Part shown: positions 55,801 to 61,496 of the stretch, piece after piece | Numbering within the stretch: the stretch's first letter is position 1 | How the letters are laid out: each line of letters begins with the position of its first letter | From: UPXZ01 sp047974405 | Lineage (GTDB): Bacteria; Bacteroidota; Bacteroidia; Bacteroidales; Paludibacteraceae | Direction of reading: 5' to 3' | Length of the DNA stretch: 64,000 nucleotides | Assembly: GCA_047974405.1 (NCBI GenBank) | Contig: JBKECI010000063.1 | Location: 1-64,000 of the forward strand | Made by a program: the position numbers and the translations under genes | Notes under the pieces: generated by a model | Database searches by the model: none | What the model was told of the DNA's origin: nothing | Seen by the model: only the letters and a program-made list of their open reading frames with translations

Positions 55801-56938
55801 AGCAACCAACGTTTCGGGGTGGACTCAATTTACAGGCACATCGCTCGAAAAAGACAAAGGTTACATCATAGCAAAAAGAGAAGGGACAGACGCCTTCGAT
55901 TTGGAACTTTATTTTGATAGCAATGTGGATGGGACGGATGGCATGTTCAATTCAACAGCATCTAGAACCCTTACGTTTACCGAAAACGGAAGTTCGGTGT
56001 CGTGCAACGAGGGGTGGAATTTCATAGCCCACCCACTCTCTGCCGCAGCTCAGCCGTCGCTTACAAACGGAGAGTTTGCCTACAACTACGATCCATCGTT
56101 AGATACTTACAAGCTGTGGTATTATGCTTACAATGCCGGATATACCTACGGTTCGAGTTCATTCAAGCCGTTTACCTCTTTCTTTGTGAAAACTCCCGAT
56201 GCCACAACTCTCGGCTTATCTTATTCGGGATATTCTAATCCACAAGGGGTGGTTCGAAGAAAAATAGTAGTTCAAAGCGCTGAATCAGAAACTATCATTC
56301 CTTTGTATTTAACAGTTAACAGCGTTAAATATGAAACGCTTGTACGCGTGATACCCGATGCAACAACAGGGCAAGATGCTCTATACGATGCTCCTTATAC
56401 TCCGCCTATGTCATCGGCTACGCCTCGTCTCTATTCTTTAATAGGTTCGATACAGTATGCTTTAAACAGTGTTCCTCTGAACAGTACGGTACCGGTGGCT
56501 TTACGAGTGCCTGCTGCGGGAATATACGGTTTTAGCTGGATTTCGCCCACCAACAATGTGCGGGCTACATTGACCGATACTCAAACTTCTACCGTAACCG
56601 ATATGACAACCGTATCAAGTTATGAATTTGATACATCAACTTCGGGAGATATATCAAATCGTTTTTACATAAATATTCTGCAACCTATGCCTACCAGTAT
56701 TGACATTGAAAAAGGAGGTAACATACCATTTGATGTATTTGCAAAAAACAGGGAAATAATGGTAGAAAAACTGACAAAAGATGGAGTGGTAGCTCTATAC
56801 GATATGGGAGGAAAGTTGTTGCAAAAACAGAGTGTGATTGCCGACAGGATAACATTACGGGTGCCTATTGCAGGTGTTTATATTCTCTCTGTTACAAATA
56901 AAAGTGGCAACTATAGAATAAAGGTAATAGGGCGCTAA
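52841..56938 (+). CDS. Large T9SS-secreted protein with an N-terminal small-protein fusion
   Basis: One uninterrupted frame encodes 1365 residues. Residues 1-24 form a signal peptide. Residues 25-129 are low-complexity. Residues 130-141 read PGEPGQMPIGDG, followed by a short hydrophobic helix (142-155) and KRK (156-158), a tripartite pattern like a C-terminal sorting signal. A second full signal peptide begins at M169 (MKKISLLFALLFTLISQIQS), followed by about 1100 residues of beta-rich repeats and, at the end, a T9SS sorting domain (GVYILSVTNKSGNYRIKVIGR). The usual arrangement would be two genes: a small anchored protein and a large T9SS cargo. Either they are fused, or translation of the second begins at 53345. 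Adhesin-like function is plausible; no enzymatic motif was found. Confidence 0.82.
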   Translation: MKNTLSKLLPLLLLLLFAHAETYAYVPRTKKSDAKYRYISEEQIIFAKQSKYTSPIDKRVRQPHYKYQQILMRNYPFPATPDYTARTPFQETNTNLFSAKEDTDELFNDIFASASPMMRASATTDDDELPGEPGQMPIGDGMWLLLGVISLYTLVKRKHLSNLLKLSNMKKISLLFALLFTLISQIQSEPYIRDGGGLGKYGYFEKDAVTATSTPFWVANGGYENIYRYGVRSWINGNENNYVYSSIFASCNGGDAATDNFNLSLNTGSTVHSSVFVEYCGPSYSHGDMSPTNACFNERSFFVMDLVPKTDALSSEINKTADNNVVLTFTLSNNNTSGQYLNRLWISNDGTAVETTDIQNGAFWVYYEAATGSETFDGTETSKQLYGNYNGNSTSDNSYGHDALGISIPQNTTGGLRCYVVLKGSLLNSSAIGKTIRMSIIADGINITPNRDSNYSLMKLDKTQPSTSYLTVANSSLYYRSKATPVAWNSPSNWETSTTEGGTYTSAVLAPSAATIAKLTVTTGHTLEVSNSIATPVSTNFIVNGILEMKSGAVVSTAPTYGASSTLKYNTGGNITTGNEWTADATTLGAGCPQNVEVASGTVTIYIATIETDPNGTDIMESKYYMVGNLNVLNEATLYLDMRDGAKPWNQKGLNITGDINNAGAIQMSSDCHQALSCDNFTNTGQTTLSSHSNGGDLYITGNFNNNAANASNVNINGRALIMTGDKDQTVGGSATGTYEIDYFIVSKNNNGKVVTLQHNLLADGEGNGQSGGGAVTVEGAILDISGRTVQIARNSSGYYSTITTDANGSIRTNVQSKLYILGDESSPNVGTLRFDQSIPGTTNVIGVFRLNRSNAQAQLNVANDFIVRDSLKIQQGKLNSSANIILDSVCTATLSSTNTTAALTVNNLIFTRSLNNTAEFYKNGRTLTINGKVRTKVHFARLGKWHFISFPYAATLKKSDGITDATIGSGANGGDCAVYWYDPAKRATNVSGWTQFTGTSLEKDKGYIIAKREGTDAFDLELYFDSNVDGTDGMFNSTASRTLTFTENGSSVSCNEGWNFIAHPLSAAAQPSLTNGEFAYNYDPSLDTYKLWYYAYNAGYTYGSSSFKPFTSFFVKTPDATTLGLSYSGYSNPQGVVRRKIVVQSAESETIIPLYLTVNSVKYETLVRVIPDATTGQDALYDAPYTPPMSSATPRLYSLIGSIQYALNSVPLNSTVPVALRVPAAGIYGFSWISPTNNVRATLTDTQTSTVTDMTTVSSYEFDTSTSGDISNRFYINILQPMPTSIDIEKGGNIPFDVFAKNREIMVEKLTKDGVVALYDMGGKLLQKQSVIADRITLRVPIAGVYILSVTNKSGNYRIKVIGR
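53345..53401 (+). other. Second internal start and signal peptide within the 52841-56938 ORF
   Basis: The ATG at 53345 begins MKKISLLFALLFTLISQIQS, a textbook signal peptide, at residue 169 of the long ORF. The upstream TCCTAAAA could weakly serve a ribosome. Both other frames hold stops within the preceding 25 bases, as expected at a former gene boundary. If used, it would give a 1197-residue protein ending at 56938. Confidence 0.55.
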
Positions 56939-56968
56939 GGGTAGTTCGGTCTTTTTATGTAATTCAAA

Positions 56969-57017
56969 AAAACGAAAACATCCACTTTCCAAAAGAGAAA
57001 GTGGATGTTTTCGTTTT
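56969..57017. terminator. Bidirectional terminator between the T9SS gene and proS
   Basis: A perfect 21-bp stem (56969-56989 with 56997-57017) surrounds a 7-base loop and ends in A/T runs on both sides. It serves both convergent genes. Confidence 0.9.
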
Positions 57018-57036
57018 GTATTCTCTGGACAAAGGC

Positions 57037-58518
57037 TTAATATGCCCTTGCAAATACGACTCTCTGGCTCGATAACTTACCTGTTACCATACATTTCCCC
57101 TCTTCCTTTTCGCCATCTATCAATATACAGCGTATGGTGGCTTTGGTCTCTTCTTTGATTTTTTCCTCTGTTTCGGGAGTTCCATCCCAATGGCAGAGCA
57201 AAAATCCCCCTTTTTCTATTTCTATCTTAAACTCTTCGTAAGAATCTACTTGACGGGTCATTGCTTGACGATATCGAAGAGCTTTATCAAAAATATTTTG
57301 CTGAATATCTTGAAGCAAGCCACCGATGTAAGTTTCAATTCCGGTAATTGAAACTGTTTCTTTTGTCAATGTGTCGCGGCGAGCTACCTCTATTGTTCCG
57401 TTTTCAATGTCGCGACTACCGATAGCTAAACGCACCGGAACTCCTTTTAATTCGTATTCGGCAAATTTCCACCCCGGTTTTTTGGTATCGTTGGTATCGT
57501 ATTTTACCGAAATTCCCAATGCTTTCAATTTGCTAGAAATTTCCTTAACCTTTTGGGTAATAGTGTTCAATTGCTCTTCGTTTTTGTAAATGGGGACAAT
57601 CACTACTTGATAAGGAGCCAAATTGGGGGGTAGCACCAATCCGTTGTCATCGGAATGGGTCATAATCAATGCTCCCATCAAGCGGGTAGAAACCCCCCAT
57701 GAGGTTGCCCAAACGTAATCTTGCTTATTTTCTTTGGTAACAAAAGTTACATCAAACGCTTTGGCAAAATTTTGTCCCAAAAAGTGTGAAGTTCCTGCTT
57801 GTAGGGCTTTTCCGTCTTGCATCAACGCTTCTATACAATATGTATCGAGAGCCCCTGCAAATCGTTCGTTTGCCGATTTTGTGCCACGCAACACGGGAAC
57901 CGCCATAAAATTTTCGGCAAAATCGGCATAGACATGCAACATTTTTTCTGCCTCCTCAACAGCCTCTTCCCGAGTGGCATGAGCCGTATGTCCCTCTTGC
58001 CACAAAAATTCGGCTGTACGCAAAAAAAGCCGTGTACGCATTTCCCACCTGACTACGTTTGCCCATTGATTGACCAAAATCGGAAGATCTCGGTAAGATT
58101 GTATCCAATTTTTATAAGTATTCCAAATAATGGTTTCAGAGGTAGGGCGTACTATCAGTTCTTCCTCAAGTTTAGCGTCGGGATCTACCACCAAGCCTTT
58201 GCCATCGGGGGCGTTTTTCAGACGATGGTGTGTTACCACCGCACATTCTTTAGCAAAGCCTTCGACATGTTCAGCCTCTTTACTCAAAAATGATTTGGGG
58301 ATAAAAAGTGGAAAATAGGCATTTTCATGTCCGGTTTCCTTAAACATTCTGTCCAATTCCTGCTGCATTTTTTCCCAAATGGCATATCCGTAAGGTTTTA
58401 TTACCATACAGCCTCGTACTGCCGAGTTTTCAGCCAGATCTGCCTTTATTACCAACTCGTTGTACCATTTCGAATAGTCTTCGTCTCGCGATGTCAAGTC
58501 TTTTATTTCAATAGCCAT
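57037..58518 (-). CDS. proS: Prolyl-tRNA synthetase (type 3, archaeal/eukaryote-like)
   Basis: This 493-residue class II synthetase charges tRNA-Pro. It has RGCMVIKPYGYAIWE near the start, RPTSETIIWNTYKNW (motif 2 region), FLWQEGHTAHATREEAVEEAE and an anticodon-binding domain. The protein ends in the invariant tyrosine (RVVFARAY). No bacterial-type editing insertion is present, in line with length below 500. The promoter box is at 58572-58579. Confidence 0.97.
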   Translation of the reverse strand: MAIEIKDLTSRDEDYSKWYNELVIKADLAENSAVRGCMVIKPYGYAIWEKMQQELDRMFKETGHENAYFPLFIPKSFLSKEAEHVEGFAKECAVVTHHRLKNAPDGKGLVVDPDAKLEEELIVRPTSETIIWNTYKNWIQSYRDLPILVNQWANVVRWEMRTRLFLRTAEFLWQEGHTAHATREEAVEEAEKMLHVYADFAENFMAVPVLRGTKSANERFAGALDTYCIEALMQDGKALQAGTSHFLGQNFAKAFDVTFVTKENKQDYVWATSWGVSTRLMGALIMTHSDDNGLVLPPNLAPYQVVIVPIYKNEEQLNTITQKVKEISSKLKALGISVKYDTNDTKKPGWKFAEYELKGVPVRLAIGSRDIENGTIEVARRDTLTKETVSITGIETYIGGLLQDIQQNIFDKALRYRQAMTRQVDSYEEFKIEIEKGGFLLCHWDGTPETEEKIKEETKATIRCILIDGEKEEGKCMVTGKLSSQRVVFARAY

Positions 58519-58571
58519 TTTATATGATGATTTTGATTAAATCTTTACACTTTAGATAAAATATTATCGTG

Positions 58572-58579
58572 CAAAGATA
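58572..58579 (-). promoter_or_regulatory. Candidate -7 promoter box of proS
   Basis: The minus strand reads TATCTTTG (TAnnTTTG), 53 bases before the start at 58518. Confidence 0.6.
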
Positions 58580-58899
58580 GAGATTTTTACTTGATGTTTC
58601 ACTATCACAAGGGCTATCCGAAAACAAAAAAACAGAAATGCGGTTAATTCTGATTGTTGAACAATGTCGTAGGTACTTGTCGGAAAGCGAAAGGGAGAAA
58701 AATGATTTTCGTCAAAAATCTTGATGCTAAAATGAAAATATTCGAAACCCCGCTTGAAAAGGCAAAGAGTACCGGACAAGATTGCTCTCAACTTTAAATC
58801 AGATTTGTTTCATCGTTTTGGTTGAGCCAATACAGCAGGCTGTTCATTATTTGTTGAAACCTTTTTGTCTTTTTTCGATACGCTTACTCTAATTTTTTA

Positions 58900-58907
58900 T
58901 ACCTTTG
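58900..58907 (+). promoter_or_regulatory. Candidate -7 promoter box of dnaB
   Basis: TACCTTTG matches TAnnTTTG and lies 26 bases before the ATG at 58934. An in-frame ATG at 58865 is upstream of it and so unlikely to be used. Confidence 0.6.
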
Positions 58908-58933
58908 AACCCCTTTTTGAAAAACAGAAAAAT

Positions 58934-60508
58934 ATGGCTGAAAAACGTAATTATAACAAAAAAGAGAGTTTGCCGTCCCCCATACCAGCCAACGAGTATG
59001 GAAAACTTCCTCCGCAGGCATTGGAGCTTGAAGAAGATGTGCTAGGGGCTGTTATGCTCGAAAAAGATGCTTATTCGATGATTTCGGATATTTTGAAGCC
59101 TGTTTATTTTTACAAAACAGCCCACCAGAAAATATTTGAAGCCATTGTTGATTTGTCGCTGCATCAAAATCCGGTGGATATGCACACCGTAACCGAACAG
59201 CTTCGAAAAAAAGGGACTCTTGACGAAGTTGGCGGACCTTATGCCATTGCAATGCTTACATCACGTGTATCCTCGGCGGCGCATTTGATTTACCATTCCC
59301 AGATTGTAGTTCAAAAGTACATTGCCAGAGAGCTTATCCGTTTATCAAGCGATATTCAGACCAAAGCGTTTGACGAAAAAATGGATGTGGATGACTTGAT
59401 GCAGGAGGCTGAAGGCAAATTATTTGAAATAACACAGCAAAACCTTAAAAAAGACGTAATACAGATAAATCCTGTAATAAAAGAGGCAAGGGAAAAAATG
59501 AAAGAGGCTGCCGGCAGCGATGGCTCAAGCGGTGTGCCTTCGGGTTTTCATAAGTTGGACGAAATTACTTCGGGATGGCAGAGTTCCGACCTTATCATTA
59601 TTGCCGCTCGCCCCGCAATGGGTAAAACAGCCTTTGTACTCTCTATGGCAAAAAATATGGCAGTAGATAAAAACATTCCGGTAGCGCTTTTTTCACTCGA
59701 AATGTCAAACGTACAATTGGTCAATCGTCTGTTGATGAACGTATGCAGTTTGGAAGGAGAAAAGATAAAAAACGGGGCTCTTACTCCCGACGAATGGACA
59801 AAATTCGATAAAGATGTAAACCAACTTTTGGATGCTCCCATTTTTGTGGACGATACGCCCAGCTTGTCTATATTTGAGCTTAGGAGCAAAGCCAGACGCC
59901 TGAAAAAAGAGCACAAGGTCAAATGTTTGATAATAGATTATCTCCAATTGATGAATGCCAGTGGTATGACCTTTGGAAGCCGTGAGCAGGAGGTAAGTTT
60001 GATTTCCCGTTCGCTCAAAGGATTAGCCAAAGATTTGGATATTCCCATCATCGCACTTTCGCAGTTAAATAGAGGGGTAGAGGGACGATCGGTATCGGAA
60101 GGGAAGCGCCCTCAACTTTCAGACCTACGTGAGTCGGGAGCTATTGAGCAAGACGCCGATATGGTTTGTTTTATACACCGTCCTGAATATTATGGTATTA
60201 AGACAGACCCCGACGGCAATTCAAATGAAGGCATTGCCGAGATAATAATAGCCAAGCATCGTAATGGGGCGGTTGGAGATGTACGCCTGAAATTCAAAAA
60301 TATTTTTGCTAAATTTATGAATATTGGCGACGATGCAGATCCATTTGCAACTCAAAGTTACAGAACTGTGAAGTCTAAAGTATCCACAGGCAGCATTACC
60401 GAAGATTATGGTGTTGATTCGAATAATGTATTGACATCAGATATTCCGGGTTTTATAAAAAATCCCCCCTTAGGCAATGCCGGTTTATCGGACGAAACCC
60501 CTTTCTAA
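58934..60508 (+). CDS. dnaB: Replicative DNA helicase DnaB
   Basis: From MAEKRNYNKKESLPSPIPAN this is a 524-residue hexameric helicase. The N-terminal DnaB domain starts at PPQALELEEDVLGAVML. The RecA-like C-terminal part has Walker A ARPAMGKTAFVLSM, Walker B IIDYLQLM, ALSQLNRGVEGR and LRESGAIEQDADMV. No intein is present. The C-terminal 60 residues are low-complexity and typical of the phylum. It unwinds DNA ahead of the replication fork. Confidence 0.97.
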   Translation: MAEKRNYNKKESLPSPIPANEYGKLPPQALELEEDVLGAVMLEKDAYSMISDILKPVYFYKTAHQKIFEAIVDLSLHQNPVDMHTVTEQLRKKGTLDEVGGPYAIAMLTSRVSSAAHLIYHSQIVVQKYIARELIRLSSDIQTKAFDEKMDVDDLMQEAEGKLFEITQQNLKKDVIQINPVIKEAREKMKEAAGSDGSSGVPSGFHKLDEITSGWQSSDLIIIAARPAMGKTAFVLSMAKNMAVDKNIPVALFSLEMSNVQLVNRLLMNVCSLEGEKIKNGALTPDEWTKFDKDVNQLLDAPIFVDDTPSLSIFELRSKARRLKKEHKVKCLIIDYLQLMNASGMTFGSREQEVSLISRSLKGLAKDLDIPIIALSQLNRGVEGRSVSEGKRPQLSDLRESGAIEQDADMVCFIHRPEYYGIKTDPDGNSNEGIAEIIIAKHRNGAVGDVRLKFKNIFAKFMNIGDDADPFATQSYRTVKSKVSTGSITEDYGVDSNNVLTSDIPGFIKNPPLGNAGLSDETPF

Positions 60509-60584
60509 AGGATAAAATCGTTTCGTTTTTCTCTCTTGATTTTGGAGAACATTGATGGCGTACAGCAAGTTTTAATTATTAAAA

Positions 60585-61262
60585 TCACACAAAAATCCAT
60601 ATAAATACTACTACAAGTATCAATCCAGGTAACATATTGACAATTTTCAATTTTTTGATTTCGAGGATATTGATACCGAGTCCGATAAGCAAAATTCCTC
60701 CAAGATTGGTTAGCCCCATAATCATATCGTTTGTGAGAAAGTTGCCGGCAAATACGGCTATCAGCGTGATACCTCCTTGGAAGATAAGTAGCGGGACCGA
60801 CGAAAATATCACACCCATTCCAAAAGCGGAAGCCAGCAACGCTGCCGAAAAACCGTCCATCAGAGACTTAGTATATAGCAAATCGGAAGAAATTCCCAAT
60901 CCCTCGTTGATGGCTCCGATAATGCTCATAGAACCGGTACAAAACAGTAAAAAGGAGGTTATTAACCCTTCGGTAAATCGTTCGCTGCCTATTTTAAGCT
61001 TGTGTTTCAGCCTTTCGCTTACATTCTCCATATGCGTATCCAAATTCAGCCATTCGCCCAGCAGCGCACCTATCGTCAGAGACGATACCACTATCAATAT
61101 ACGTTGCATATTGTACACCATCGTTATCCCAATAGCTATGGTAAACAGCCCCACGGCTTGAAAATAGATATTTTTAACCCTTTCAGGCATCGATTTTTTG
61201 AGAAATATTCCCAAAGTTCCTCCTGCTATAACAGATGCTGCGTTGATAAGTGTTCCTATCAT
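60585..61262 (-). CDS. DUF554-family membrane protein
   Basis: This 225-residue integral membrane protein has about seven helices. Family features include MIGTLINAASVIAGGTLGIFLKK at the N-terminus, GALLGEWLNLDTHM (about 73-86), the glycine-rich FCTGSMSIIGAINEGL and LASAFGMGVIFSSVP. DUF554 (YdfK/YqgA) proteins are probable transporters with unknown substrate. It converges on dnaB and is divergent from the AddB-like gene. A minus-strand box TAATTTTG at 61334-61327 may drive it. Confidence 0.9.
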   Translation of the reverse strand: MIGTLINAASVIAGGTLGIFLKKSMPERVKNIYFQAVGLFTIAIGITMVYNMQRILIVVSSLTIGALLGEWLNLDTHMENVSERLKHKLKIGSERFTEGLITSFLLFCTGSMSIIGAINEGLGISSDLLYTKSLMDGFSAALLASAFGMGVIFSSVPLLIFQGGITLIAVFAGNFLTNDMIMGLTNLGGILLIGLGINILEIKKLKIVNMLPGLILVVVFIWIFV

Positions 61263-61326
61263 TGTATGTGGGTGGGCGGTATTGTAATATAATTATTGTG
61301 CAAGACTGATAAAAAATTGAGTAAAG

Positions 61327-61334
61327 CAAAATTA
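61327..61334 (-). promoter_or_regulatory. Candidate -7 promoter box of the DUF554 gene
   Basis: The minus strand reads TAATTTTG (TAnnTTTG), 64 bases before the start at 61262. No -33 TTG at the right distance is seen. Confidence 0.4.
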
Positions 61335-61496
61335 CAATAAAATGTAGAATAATTGGGATAAAACAGATAAAAATATGTAATTTAGCAAACAAAAAACATT
61401 TCATAATAAAAATGTTACAATACATCATCGTTCTGCTGTTGCACAACAGTTACGGCTTTGTTGTTAAGTTTAATAATTTCTTGAACGTGTTGCCTT

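Larger units (their letters stand above)
58519..58933. other. 415-base intergenic region between divergent proS and dnaB
   Basis: It holds the proS box (58572-58579, minus) and the dnaB box (58900-58907, plus). The stretch 58580-58800 is richer in G and C than other spacers here. It carries a 75-codon minus-strand ORF (58564-58791, ending KISIFAR) that overlaps the proS promoter and does not look like a protein. The sequence may be a conserved intergenic element or small RNA; I cannot assign it. Confidence 0.45.

Noticed and set aside
58564..58791. Minus-strand 75-codon ORF upstream of proS
   Set aside because: It overlaps the proS promoter box, its composition is not protein-like and no start signal supports it. 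Treated as part of an unexplained intergenic element instead.
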